NCBI RefSeq assembly: GCF_900107855.1
Contig: NZ_FNRJ01000019.1
Span: 1 to 62,615 of the forward strand
Length of the DNA: 62,615 nt
Reading direction: 5' to 3'
Source of the DNA: Marinobacterium iners DSM 11526
GTDB lineage: Bacteria; Pseudomonadota; Gammaproteobacteria; Pseudomonadales; Balneatricaceae
Under the pieces are notes generated by a model that did not search any database, was not told the origin of the DNA, and saw nothing but the letters and a program-made list of their open reading frames with translations. Positions within the stretch are counted from its first letter, which is position 1. Every line of letters begins with the position of its first letter. Both the position numbers and the translations under genes were made by a program. Of this stretch, positions 26,794-34,791 are shown piece after piece.

Positions 26794-28362
26794 TTATGCC
26801 TTCTTAAGGTTCGGTTTGGTCCTTGTCAGCTGGGACGCCTGCTCGTAGGCGTGTGCGATCTGCAGTACCTTGAAGTCTTCCTTGTTGCGGCCGATCAACT
26901 GAATCCCCATCGGGCGTCCCTGATGATCGAACCCGGCGGGTACATTGACCACCGGGCAGCCGCTCAGCGTACCGGGCGTTACCACTTCCATCCAACGATG
27001 ATAGGTGTCCATTGAGCGGCCATTGATCTCCTTGGGCCAGTGAGTCTCGGCGGCAAACGGGAACACCTGAGCAGAGGGCAGGGCAACTACATCATAGGTA
27101 TCGAACAGCTTGTCTAAGGCGTGATACCAGCTGGTTCTGGCCTTTGAAGCCTTGTACACATCCATGGCCGACAGGCCCAGCCCTCCTTCGATTTCCCAGA
27201 TGGCTTCTGGTTTCATCAGTACCCGGTTGCTTTCCTTGGCATAGAGTCCGTTGGCGCCCCCGGCGATCAGGAAGTGCCTGAGCGTCAGCCAGGTTTGCCA
27301 GACCTCATCCATCGGGTATTGCATGTCGATCGCCTCGACGACACCACCGAGGGTTTCGAAGTGCTTGAGCGCCTTTTCACACAGATCGATGACGCCGGGT
27401 TCCATTGCCAAGTAGCCGTTGAAATCACCCAGCCAGGCGACTTTCAGGCCCTGGGTTTTGGTTTCCAGTGATCCGGCAAAGCGGCTCGGGCTGGATTTTT
27501 GTGACAGAGGCACGCGTGAGTCGTAACCGGCCATGGTCGACAGCAGCATGGATGTATCCTGAACGGTTCTGCCCATGGGACCTTCATACCCCAACTGCTG
27601 GTAGAACACCTCTTTGGTGGGGCCGAAAGGTATCAGACCCTGAGACGGGCGGAAGCCGATGATGTTGTTATAGCCGGCCGGATTGCGCAGAGAACCCATC
27701 ATGTCACTGCCGTCCGCCACGGGGAGCATGCCGGTGGCGACAGCTACCGCTGCTCCGCCGCTGCTGCCGCCGGCACAGAGATCGGGGTTGTAGGCGTTAC
27801 GGGTGATGCCGAAGACGTTGTTGTAGGTCTGGGAGCCAAGGCCAAATTCGGGTGTGTTGGTCTTGCCGATGATAATGGCACCGGATTGACGCAAGCGTTC
27901 GACGAAAATGGCGTCATGCTTGGGCACCCAGTCTTTCAGGATCGGTGACCCCATGCTGGTCTTGAGGCCCTTGGTGGTAGCCAGGTCCTTGACGGCGTGG
28001 GGAAAGCCGTGCATCCAACCGCGATAATGCCCGCTTTTGAGGTCGGCATCTGCTACTGCGGCTTCATTCAGCAGCTCCTCCCGATCACGCAACGAAACCA
28101 CTGCGTTGTAGGTTGGATTGAAATTGTCGATCTGGCTGAGATAGCTTTTCATCACCTCGACACAACTGACTTCACCGGTACGAATGGCTTGGGAAAGATC
28201 AACGGCTGAGAGAGCGAGGAGTTGCTCCGGAGAGTTGACGCCGACCCTGCTGCGACCACCCATGGCCCAAGAGGTCTTGATCTGGGTGGCGGCGGCCAGC
28301 AGGCCAATGCTTCCACCCGCTTTTAACAGACTCCGGCGTGAGATTTTGCTTGAAGATGTCAT
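26794..28362 (-). CDS. Tat-exported amidase (amidase signature family)
   Basis: 522 residues. The N-terminus MTSSSKISRRSLLKAGGSIG is a twin-arginine signal (SRRSLLK), so the folded enzyme is exported to the periplasm. The amidase signature triad is visible: Lys in HAVKDLATT (~121-129), Ser in GSDMMGSLRNPAG, and nucleophile Ser after it within GGSSGGAAVAVATGMLPVADGSD. It should hydrolyse an amide; the substrate is not evident. Encoded 14 bases after the OprD-type porin and before tatA, in one operon, which suggests uptake of a compound followed by periplasmic hydrolysis. Confidence 0.92.
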   Translation of the reverse strand: MTSSSKISRRSLLKAGGSIGLLAAATQIKTSWAMGGRSRVGVNSPEQLLALSAVDLSQAIRTGEVSCVEVMKSYLSQIDNFNPTYNAVVSLRDREELLNEAAVADADLKSGHYRGWMHGFPHAVKDLATTKGLKTSMGSPILKDWVPKHDAIFVERLRQSGAIIIGKTNTPEFGLGSQTYNNVFGITRNAYNPDLCAGGSSGGAAVAVATGMLPVADGSDMMGSLRNPAGYNNIIGFRPSQGLIPFGPTKEVFYQQLGYEGPMGRTVQDTSMLLSTMAGYDSRVPLSQKSSPSRFAGSLETKTQGLKVAWLGDFNGYLAMEPGVIDLCEKALKHFETLGGVVEAIDMQYPMDEVWQTWLTLRHFLIAGGANGLYAKESNRVLMKPEAIWEIEGGLGLSAMDVYKASKARTSWYHALDKLFDTYDVVALPSAQVFPFAAETHWPKEINGRSMDTYHRWMEVVTPGTLSGCPVVNVPAGFDHQGRPMGIQLIGRNKEDFKVLQIAHAYEQASQLTRTKPNLKKA

Positions 28363-28376
28363 GATGTCACCTCGTA

Positions 28377-29681
28377 TCAGAATTTGACGGTGTAGTTCAG
28401 GTACAAGCGGTCGGCATGATGGGTAATGATGCCGGCAGAGGAGAACGTGAGCGCTGTTCTGCGGACGCCGTCCGGCGTGCCTTCGGTGTCGTGTTCAACA
28501 TGGAGCCAGGCCAGATGCAGGCCCTTGAGTGGGCCGTCAAAGCGGTATTGCAGTACGCTCTGAAGTTCGCGGCGTTTGAAGTCATCATAGCCCGCGGCGT
28601 CATCGGAAAAGGCATAGTGGGCATCCCAGCGCAGCTGGGGCAGACCGAAGTCGGCAAAGCTCATGCCGCCACTGAACTTGAACATCTGCTCATCTTCCAG
28701 CCCGAACCAGTAAAAGTTCTTGGCCGCACTGCTCCAGGTGCCGTGATCCTCGGCGAAGAAAACACGATCATAGTCATCGCCAGTTACCTTGGTCAGGCTG
28801 GCGCCGAGATAATAGGCTCCGTGGCTGTACTTGCCGCCCAGCTCGTAGAAGCTGGCATCATGGTTATTATCGGCGGCATAGGGGCCAGCACCGGAATATT
28901 CAAAAAGATTACCGGCATCCTGTTGGTTTCCATACTTGAAGCTAAAGGTTAATTTGTCATTGCTTTCGAAAGTATAGGAATGGTTCAGGTTAAACAGAGA
29001 AGACTTTAAATAGTCTTTTGATTCTGCATATTCAAATCCAACATTAAAATTGGCAGGAAGATTAAATTTTGCGCCCATTATTCTCAGGTGGTCAATTTCT
29101 TCTCCGTTGAAGTTGGTCAGCTTGTTTGAAGAGGCAGAAGTATTACGGGGACTGAAGCCTTGGATCTGAGTTAAATAGACGGAGCCCTGATCAAAGGTAT
29201 AGTCAATATCCACACCCGTGGTGCTTGATGGCAGAATGCGTGTGGTGTTATCGGCATACTGCAGCCGTGATCGAGCCTTTTTGCCAAGGCCTAGTTTCAG
29301 GCCGGGATTAGCTTCGCCCAAGGGCTGGAAGCGAAGGTAGGCCTCGGTCAACTTGCCGATGCCGTGTGGGTTCTGCACGTTGCTGTCTGAGCTCAGGTTG
29401 GTGATGCTGTTGGCATCGTCGCCAATATTCAAATCTCCAGCCAGCGCTGCGCTCACGTCCAGCCCGACAATGCCCGCATAATAACCGGACTTGAAGGTGG
29501 CCTGTATTGCATGAACCCACTCGTCCCGAGTGGGGCCAAAGCCATCATCGGGGTCTTCATTCCAATAATACTGAGCATACCGAATTGAGCTTTCCGACTG
29601 ATCGAAAAAGTCACTTGCCGTCGCCAGTGCCGGGATCATAAGTGCCAGGGCGCCTAAGCTGATATTTCTGTTTTTTTTCAT
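28377..29681 (-). CDS. OprD-family outer-membrane porin
   Basis: 434 residues from ATG 29681 (the frame is open to 29957 but the upstream part is non-coding and overlaps the divergent regulator's start). Signal peptide MKKNRNISLGALALMIPALA ends at ATA-S. The body has OprD features: FFDQSESSIRYAQYYWNED, DEWVHAIQATFKSGYYAGIVGLDV, and it ends LYLNYTVKF, the aromatic C-terminal strand recognised by the BAM complex. OprD porins admit amino acids, small peptides or aromatic acids. With the periplasmic amidase behind it, an amide or carboxylate substrate is likely. Confidence 0.9.
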   Translation of the reverse strand: MKKNRNISLGALALMIPALATASDFFDQSESSIRYAQYYWNEDPDDGFGPTRDEWVHAIQATFKSGYYAGIVGLDVSAALAGDLNIGDDANSITNLSSDSNVQNPHGIGKLTEAYLRFQPLGEANPGLKLGLGKKARSRLQYADNTTRILPSSTTGVDIDYTFDQGSVYLTQIQGFSPRNTSASSNKLTNFNGEEIDHLRIMGAKFNLPANFNVGFEYAESKDYLKSSLFNLNHSYTFESNDKLTFSFKYGNQQDAGNLFEYSGAGPYAADNNHDASFYELGGKYSHGAYYLGASLTKVTGDDYDRVFFAEDHGTWSSAAKNFYWFGLEDEQMFKFSGGMSFADFGLPQLRWDAHYAFSDDAAGYDDFKRRELQSVLQYRFDGPLKGLHLAWLHVEHDTEGTPDGVRRTALTFSSAGIITHHADRLYLNYTVKF

Positions 29682-29770
29682 ATGAATCCGTTTAGTGCGT
29701 GAAATAAAAGGTCGAACAAAGGGGGAGGCTATGATCCTATTTGAATTCAAGGCGGAGTAAATAAGGTCTT

Positions 29771-29787
29771 GTTCCACATGGTGGAAC
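29771..29787. promoter_or_regulatory. IclR-type operator between porin operon and regulator
   Basis: GTTCCACATGGTGGAAC is a perfect 7-bp inverted repeat with a 3-bp centre, in the 217-bp divergent region between the porin and the IclR-type gene. IclR-family operators are commonly TGGAAN-type palindromes of about this size. Binding here could control both directions. Confidence 0.65.
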
Positions 29788-29898
29788 CAATAATATCTTG
29801 CTACACAGAGTGAAAAGTCGTTACAAAATAAAGCTTTATGTTTACATTCTGTTACAGGGTGAGTGCTATACTGGATTTGAATAAGCTGAAAAAATACC

Positions 29899-30666
29899 AT
29901 GACTACAAAATCGTTCGAGAAAGCCAAAGTACTGATTGAGCTGCTGTCCTCATCCACGATGGATGCGGCAGGGCTTGAGACCCTGCATATCCTTTCCGGC
30001 TATCCCAAGCCCACGATCAAGCGCATCATGGATGACCTCCAGGCGCTTAGGGTTATTTACAGGCGCTTGGGAGACAAGCGATATGTGGTGCTGGGGTTTG
30101 AAAACGAGAGCTTTGATCCTGTCTATCTACTGGCAAGGGATATCGCTCCGGTGCTGCATGGGCTCTTTCGGAAAACCGGTTTGCTGTCGGACTTTGTCAT
30201 GGTCCGCGACGGGCAGCCAGTGATTGTGGAAAGCAATTTCAGCTTGTCCTGTTACCGATCTGCATCCAGCGGCATAATTGGTGCTCGGCCCAGCCCGCTA
30301 TTGTCTGCAGCTGGGCGAACGCTCTACGCGGAAAGAACGGATGTGAAAGTCGAACTGGATGCCGTCACAGAGCCGCTGGTCGATTCGCTTCTGGATGAGA
30401 AACAGCAAGCGGTCTACACGCGAGTCGACGACAGTTGGGAATATGGTTTTGACAAGCCCTTTGCCATTGCCGCCTGTGCGGTTCCGGTACGATTTGAAAA
30501 GCAGACAGTGGCCGCTCTGAGTTTGTACTGGGATGCCGCCCGGGTTCGACAAGGCGTGCTGAATCACGACATTCAAAGGGCTCTGCGAAGTGCGGCTGAT
30601 ACGATTGAGCTACTGTTGCCCGAGCGTAACCGGCTATACCGTAAGGCTGCTCTGGATCTGTCATGA
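29899..30666 (+). CDS. IclR-family transcriptional regulator
   Basis: 255 residues, ATG 29899. A winged-helix N-terminus (AKVLIELLSSSTMDAAGLETLHILSGYPKPTIKRIMDDL) is followed by the IclR effector domain (GLLSDFVMVRDGQPVIVES, ARPSPLLSAAGRTLYA, FAIAACAVPVRFEKQTVAALSL). Divergent from the porin-amidase-tatA operon and probably its regulator, responding to the imported compound or product. Slightly diverged from standard IclR in the first HTH. Confidence 0.85.
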   Translation: MTTKSFEKAKVLIELLSSSTMDAAGLETLHILSGYPKPTIKRIMDDLQALRVIYRRLGDKRYVVLGFENESFDPVYLLARDIAPVLHGLFRKTGLLSDFVMVRDGQPVIVESNFSLSCYRSASSGIIGARPSPLLSAAGRTLYAERTDVKVELDAVTEPLVDSLLDEKQQAVYTRVDDSWEYGFDKPFAIAACAVPVRFEKQTVAALSLYWDAARVRQGVLNHDIQRALRSAADTIELLLPERNRLYRKAALDLS

Positions 30667-30711
30667 GCGCGTGCTTGTATTTGCCCCCCCCCTGCGCCTG
30701 AAATCACCGCT

Positions 30712-30958
30712 TCAAGTCTGTTTTCGGGTTTTTCGCAATAGATAAGACTGTCCTGGATCGACCAAGTAGTGTCCCTTCATGGTGGTGCGCCCGATCAGCA
30801 TGCGAAACCCCATTGAATTCCGGTTTGTCAGTGTGACTTCTGCTGTGTGAGTCGTTGAGCTTCCAGAATTGAAAGACGATGATGGGGCAATGTTGAGCGA
30901 AGTGTCTACATCCCATTTTGGCACGGGCCTTGGGCTGATGTTGGATAGTATCAGATCC
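30712..30958 (-). pseudogene. 5'-truncated RimB/ATP-dependent zinc protease-like remnant
   Basis: On the minus strand a frame open only from about 30958 reads DLILSNISPRPVPKWDV, then ...EVTLTNRNSMGFRMLIGRTTMKG and HYLVDPGQSYLL, stop at 30712. GFRMLIGRTxMKGxYLVDPxxSYL is the C-terminal signature of the RimK-associated putative ATP-dependent zinc protease family. Only about the last 80 residues remain; a TAG precedes them. The upstream half is lost, close to the left att repeat of the prophage. Confidence 0.75.
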
Positions 30959-31076
30959 TGAAAGATCTAGTTGGATGTCGCGACGCGCAGAAACACACAG
31001 GCGGTGGGGAGGGTATGGACCGGGCAGGGCTTTCGGGTACAAAAAAGCGGCCACCTTTCGGCCTCGCTTGCTTGTC

Positions 31077-31110
31077 AAAGCCTTTGATTTGCAGGCTTTT
31101 TCTTTTTTTC
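31077..31110 (+). terminator. hairpin with T-run beside attL
   Basis: AAAGCCT (31077-31083) pairs with AGGCTTT (31093-31099) and is followed by a long T-rich run to 31109. It would terminate plus-strand transcripts entering the tRNA-Leu locus from the left. Confidence 0.6.
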
Positions 31111-31126
31111 TTCAAGGGCTTGAAGA

Positions 31127-31183
31127 AGTGGTACCAGCGGCCGGACTCGAACCGGCACACCCGTTAAGGCGGGGGATTTTGAA
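31127..31183 (-). repeat. attL: partial tRNA-Leu copy
   Basis: 57 bases identical to 42173-42229, covering the tRNA 3' half through CCA up to the anticodon loop, after which sequence diverges. It is an attachment-site duplicate and not a functional tRNA. Confidence 0.92.
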
Positions 31184-31485
31184 GCCCTTAGATAGCGTTT
31201 CTTTGAACATCTTTTCTTTTATTATCAGTGTGTTAAAAAGGGTTTGTTCTCGTAAGAATCCTTGATTTCTCTACGTGGTGGACACTTTGTGGACACATAG
31301 CAGTGAATAAATACTTGACTCATGAATACAAACGGCGATAGATTGAAATAGTGGTGCGGTTTGCTCGTATCCATAGAGAAATTATCTCTACCCGATTATA
31401 GCTGTTAAGGCTGGGTATCTTTTCCGTGTAGGACGCTAACTCCACCGGTAAAGGGCTAAATTCATTTAGCAACCGGAGATAATCT
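31184..31485. other. phage left-end intergenic region with hairpin at the ribosome-binding site
   Basis: No gene. A nested inverted repeat spans 31445-31476: GCTAAAT (31455-31461) with ATTTAGC (31464-31470), outside it CCGGT with ACCGG. The outer right arm overlaps the GGAG ribosome-binding site of the gene at 31486, so the fold could limit its translation. Confidence 0.5.
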
Positions 31486-31890
31486 ATGCCCCGTCGTATG
31501 ACTCAAACTGCAATCAAGACCCACCAAGCCCTCAAAAACTATTCCTATGAAAGCACTGTCACCAGTTGGCTATTGCGTGATGGCTGGCAAGTATTTCACC
31601 CTGTAGTCGATCATGGTCATCAGACCGACCTGCTGATATCTGACGGTCCCAACTACTACCGAGTTCAGGTCAAATCAGTGAATGGTAGCTCAAGCAATCG
31701 AGTGATCCAGAATCAATGGGCGAACAGTAATGTCGATTGTGTCGTCTACTTCACAAGAAACTCGAACTGGGGCTATATCGCACCGGCGTTCAGAGAGGGA
31801 AAACGACAGCTAAACCACCCAAGCCACATACGGTTTCAGCAAGATCAAAAAAGCTTTCTCGCTGCATTCCATAAGCTGGATGTTGGTTGA
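31486..31890 (+). CDS. PD-(D/E)XK endonuclease-like cargo protein
   Basis: 134 residues, ATG 31486 after CCGGAGATAATCT. The text ...HQTDLLISDGPNYYRVQVKSVNG... (D-x~10-Q-V-K) is the active-site pattern of the PD-(D/E)XK family best known from group I intron-associated endonucleases. Tail and head are short and basic. No intron is present around it. It lies at the phage end opposite the integrase and converges with rep. It could be a DNA-processing or defence factor; function is inference. Confidence 0.65.
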   Translation: MPRRMTQTAIKTHQALKNYSYESTVTSWLLRDGWQVFHPVVDHGHQTDLLISDGPNYYRVQVKSVNGSSSNRVIQNQWANSNVDCVVYFTRNSNWGYIAPAFREGKRQLNHPSHIRFQQDQKSFLAAFHKLDVG

Positions 31891-31893
31891 GCG

Positions 31894-33177
31894 TCAAGCC
31901 GCTACTTTACTGGTGAGTCTGCGTTCCAAGAGACCTTGCTCAATCATACTGAACAGATCAGATTTGGTTAGGTCTCTGGCACGGATATACCCCATCAAGT
32001 CACGCCACAAACCGGATTTTTTAAGGCAGCTCCATGCCTTACGAGCAGTGATGTTGTTCCTGGCATAGATCGACAGCAGGTTCCCCAGGGCTAGAGCAAC
32101 GTTGCGTTCGTTCCCGATCCCAGCCGTTTTGTATTTGCGTTTGGCAATGAAGTCGTCAGCTGGCTTGCACCACTCAGTATCCTGGAGCAACACAGTCCAG
32201 AACGGGTCCACAAAGCGTCTATTCAAATCCAGCCGGAAACGATCAAGTGCATAGGCCCAGAGGTTAGCTAAATACTCGGATGCAGCCTCATAGGTACTGA
32301 GATTGCACTTCTTCTCTTGGGTGGTGTTGTAGTCCGCAAACTGCCTCAGCACGGTTTGAGAGAACCGGAACTCAAGCCGCCAGACATCCTGATCCGGTTG
32401 CCAGAGAGGGGTTTTCAGATTGTGATCAATCTTGGTATTCCAGATGCCATGGAAGTAATCGATCTTGTCATGGGCGACGATCTCCCGTGACTTGTTGTAC
32501 AAGGCCGCCTGCAAGCTGGACACGGTGCCGAAGGTGTAGGACTGACCGCGACCATAGATGCTTGCCACCTCGCCGGTGGTAACTTCAAGAGACTGGAACC
32601 CGTTACGATCATTTACCCGTTGGGAGCGACAGGTAAGCCGATCAACAAAATCGGAGGGTGGTACCCAACCTTGCCAGTCAGTTGCGATATGGATAGCCAC
32701 GCCACAGGGTGACGGTGGGGTTACGAACCAGCCAGCCGCCAATTCATCCATCTGGTGTTGAAGCACATCGGGGGACTGATCCCTGATGAGTTTAGGAGAC
32801 ACTTCAATTTTGCAGTGACTCCCTGCACGATCTGCGGTGGTATGGGAGTTCTTGATCAGGATGACAACGCCGAATTCAGCGTTTTGCAGCAGGAATTTAA
32901 AGCCTGCCTTTCCACCACGACGGAGCCGCCATAAGTGCCCCTGGTACTCAACAACAGGGCGATACTCAGCCTCTAACCGTTCCTCCAAGTCATCCAGGAG
33001 GTCATGGTTCAACATGCCATTGTAGAGCTGACGCACGGTGTCGATGGATGTGTCCAGGATACGAACCCCAGACAGGTCGATCATTTCACCATGAGGGGTG
33101 ACAAACTGACGACCATCAGTGGAAGGTTCAAACTGGGTGTTATAACGGGTAAGACTTTCTTTGTTCATCAGCTGCAC
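31894..33177 (-). CDS. inovirus replication initiation protein
   Basis: 427 residues, ATG 33177 or 33168. It should nick the phage origin and start rolling-circle replication. Visible are HCKIEVSPKLIRD, CGVAIHIATDWQGW and VWRLEFRFSQTVLRQF, arranged as in replication proteins of Zot-carrying inoviruses; I cannot point to a certain nicking Tyr. It is the last gene of the phage minus-strand module, after a 130-base non-coding region with a large hairpin that may be the origin. Confidence 0.65.
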   Translation of the reverse strand: MQLMNKESLTRYNTQFEPSTDGRQFVTPHGEMIDLSGVRILDTSIDTVRQLYNGMLNHDLLDDLEERLEAEYRPVVEYQGHLWRLRRGGKAGFKFLLQNAEFGVVILIKNSHTTADRAGSHCKIEVSPKLIRDQSPDVLQHQMDELAAGWFVTPPSPCGVAIHIATDWQGWVPPSDFVDRLTCRSQRVNDRNGFQSLEVTTGEVASIYGRGQSYTFGTVSSLQAALYNKSREIVAHDKIDYFHGIWNTKIDHNLKTPLWQPDQDVWRLEFRFSQTVLRQFADYNTTQEKKCNLSTYEAASEYLANLWAYALDRFRLDLNRRFVDPFWTVLLQDTEWCKPADDFIAKRKYKTAGIGNERNVALALGNLLSIYARNNITARKAWSCLKKSGLWRDLMGYIRARDLTKSDLFSMIEQGLLERRLTSKVAA

Positions 33178-33252
33178 CTGATTGGTATTGAAAAGTAATG
33201 AGTTCTTACAGCGTGTTACGTGTTTTTATTTGAGACGTGCTACAGGGCCGTC

Positions 33253-33309
33253 ACGGGCTGGGCGCGCACGGGGAGGACAAGCCTTTCCCTTCGCACTCGC
33301 CCAGCCCGT
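33253..33309. promoter_or_regulatory. large hairpin upstream of rep: candidate phage origin or packaging signal
   Basis: Perfect 12-bp arms ACGGGCTGGGCG (33253-33264) and CGCCCAGCCCGT (33298-33309) with a 33-base loop, in the only sizeable gene-free gap between the Zot operon and rep. Filamentous phages keep origin and packaging hairpins in such intergenic spots. Confidence 0.5.
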
Positions 33310-33428
33310 CAGCCTGCTATACATAAGGCCTCAAGCTCTGGGAGTAGCTCCATGAACTCTATGACGGACCACAGGTAGCCAACGCACACGCCGAAGATGA
33401 GCCAAAAGGCGATATCGAATAGTTTCAT
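33309..33428 (-). CDS. 39-residue membrane peptide after Zot
   Basis: ATG 33428 overlaps the zot stop by one base (TAATG) and the frame ends at 33309. The product MKLFDIAFWLIFGVCVGYLW continues SVIEFMELLPELEALCIAG: one membrane helix plus an acidic tail, like small inner-membrane or minor-virion proteins of inoviruses. Translational coupling to zot supports it as real. Family not assignable. Confidence 0.6.
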   Translation of the reverse strand: MKLFDIAFWLIFGVCVGYLWSVIEFMELLPELEALCIAG

Positions 33429-34447
33429 TACATGATCCTGCCCTGGTTGTCGTAAGAAGCGGAGCGAATAGGAGCAGGGTCCCAAAGTCCGTTGTTGACA
33501 ATGTTGACGCACTGCTGATACTCCATTTCGACAGGGGTCATCTGCTGGGTGACGCACCGGCAGTTGTACTCACCGTCTCGGTGATAGCCGTAACAGCGGG
33601 TTTTAGGGGCAACAGTGGGCTTTATAAGCTCGTCATAGACTGGAGCCGTTTCAGGCATTGATGGTATGCGCGGTTGCCACATTTTTGCGTATTCAACTGG
33701 ATCAAGTGGATATACAGCTTTGAACGCATTGTCCGAGTTATCAGAAGTGGAGGGAGACAGCAATTTTGATGCTGCAGCGGCGGCCTCTTTTGGAAGGTCC
33801 GCCTCAGTGGCGGCTGAATCCATACGACTACTTATGTCCCAGGCAAAGTAACCAATTGACGCAACAACACCCAAAACCAGACATATGAAAACCACCAGTT
33901 TTTTTGGAATGCGCTTTTTATGAGTGTTGAGAACAGTGGAGGTATACAGATCAAAGACTGTCTTTGGAACATTACCGGAACGGTTCTCAGCTTCACGAAG
34001 TGCAGCCGCATTTTCAGGGTCAGTGACAGCCTTTTCCCACACAGCACATGATGACTTCAGACCATACGGCTTTTTGTAGTGCCTGTGCTGCTGGACCTGG
34101 CGGCGAACGTCAGTGTTGATCAGCATGGGATGCTGGGTAGTCATGACGATATCAAAACCGTGATGGCGGTGAGTCTCCAACTCAGTGACCATCATCTCCT
34201 TGCCCTTGTCCCACTTCTGGGGCCTGAAGATGGTTTGAGCCTCGTCAATCAGCACAACGGAGCCTTCAGGGAGTTTGTACCACTCTTTTACTTCGTCTTC
34301 GGTCAGTTCCTGCCAATCTGGAACAGTACAGCCACGAATGTTATAGAAGAAAACAGGCCGGTTTTTGAACTGGTCATCATTCATTACAAAATGAATCATA
34401 TTGGCCGTTTTCTGACTTCCGGGCTGCCCCGTGAATAAATAAATCAT
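33428..34447 (-). CDS. zot: Zot/pI-like assembly ATPase
   Basis: 339 residues, ATG 34447 after GGGGG. Inner-membrane motor that drives filamentous virion extrusion. N-terminal ATPase: Walker A GQPGSQKT (7-14, slightly unusual), Walker B VVLIDEAQ (~64-71), then ELETHRHHGFDIVMTTQHP. A membrane helix lies at ~206-226 (KLVVFICLVLGVVASIGYFAW), and the C-terminal periplasmic part contains CYGYHRDGEYNCRC. Matches the Zot family in size and layout. In this setting it is a phage protein, not a toxin. Confidence 0.92.
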   Translation of the reverse strand: MIYLFTGQPGSQKTANMIHFVMNDDQFKNRPVFFYNIRGCTVPDWQELTEDEVKEWYKLPEGSVVLIDEAQTIFRPQKWDKGKEMMVTELETHRHHGFDIVMTTQHPMLINTDVRRQVQQHRHYKKPYGLKSSCAVWEKAVTDPENAAALREAENRSGNVPKTVFDLYTSTVLNTHKKRIPKKLVVFICLVLGVVASIGYFAWDISSRMDSAATEADLPKEAAAAASKLLSPSTSDNSDNAFKAVYPLDPVEYAKMWQPRIPSMPETAPVYDELIKPTVAPKTRCYGYHRDGEYNCRCVTQQMTPVEMEYQQCVNIVNNGLWDPAPIRSASYDNQGRIM

Positions 34448-34459
34448 GGAATCCCCCTT

Positions 34460-34780
34460 TTAGAACGATTTAGCAGGTGGTGAGCCGGGTTTTTTCCAAA
34501 CCAAGCCAGTAGACGCAATCAGTGCCTTATAAGCGACACAGGCAGAGAGCGTCGATAATATGATTTTTATTGCCGAGTGAATGCCCAGCAAATTTAAAAC
34601 CTGCACGGTGGTAACAGGTAATCCAGAGTATTGAGAGAGTATATAAGACTCGATTTGATCAAAAACGAGATCAAGGCCGACATAGGTTACCAAACCAATG
34701 CCGAGCGCCTTAATAACATAGCCGACCAAAGGCCCAATTAAGGACATAACAAAAGCAGCAATTACACCCCAGAATGGCAT
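34460..34780 (-). CDS. DUF2523 / pVI-like minor coat membrane protein
   Basis: 106 residues from ATG 34780, with AGGAG nine bases upstream; the longer reading from 34849 would overlap pIII. MPFWGVIAAFVMSLIGPLVG and two more hydrophobic segments give three membrane helices, and the text matches DUF2523 proteins that sit between pIII and Zot in inoviruses. Probably caps the virion end with pIII. Confidence 0.8.
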   Translation of the reverse strand: MPFWGVIAAFVMSLIGPLVGYVIKALGIGLVTYVGLDLVFDQIESYILSQYSGLPVTTVQVLNLLGIHSAIKIILSTLSACVAYKALIASTGLVWKKPGSPPAKSF

Positions 34781-34791
34781 TTTAAATACTC

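Noticed and set aside
31129..31183. Second tRNA-Leu gene
   Set aside because: Only the 3' half is present; it is the attL duplicate.
31184..31890. Group I intron suggested by an intron-type endonuclease near tRNA-Leu
   Set aside because: The intact tRNA-Leu has no insertion in its anticodon loop and I see no intron core; the nuclease is more simply phage cargo.
33428..34447. Zot as a host-directed toxin
   Set aside because: In this gene order it is the phage assembly ATPase; there is no evidence of a toxin role.
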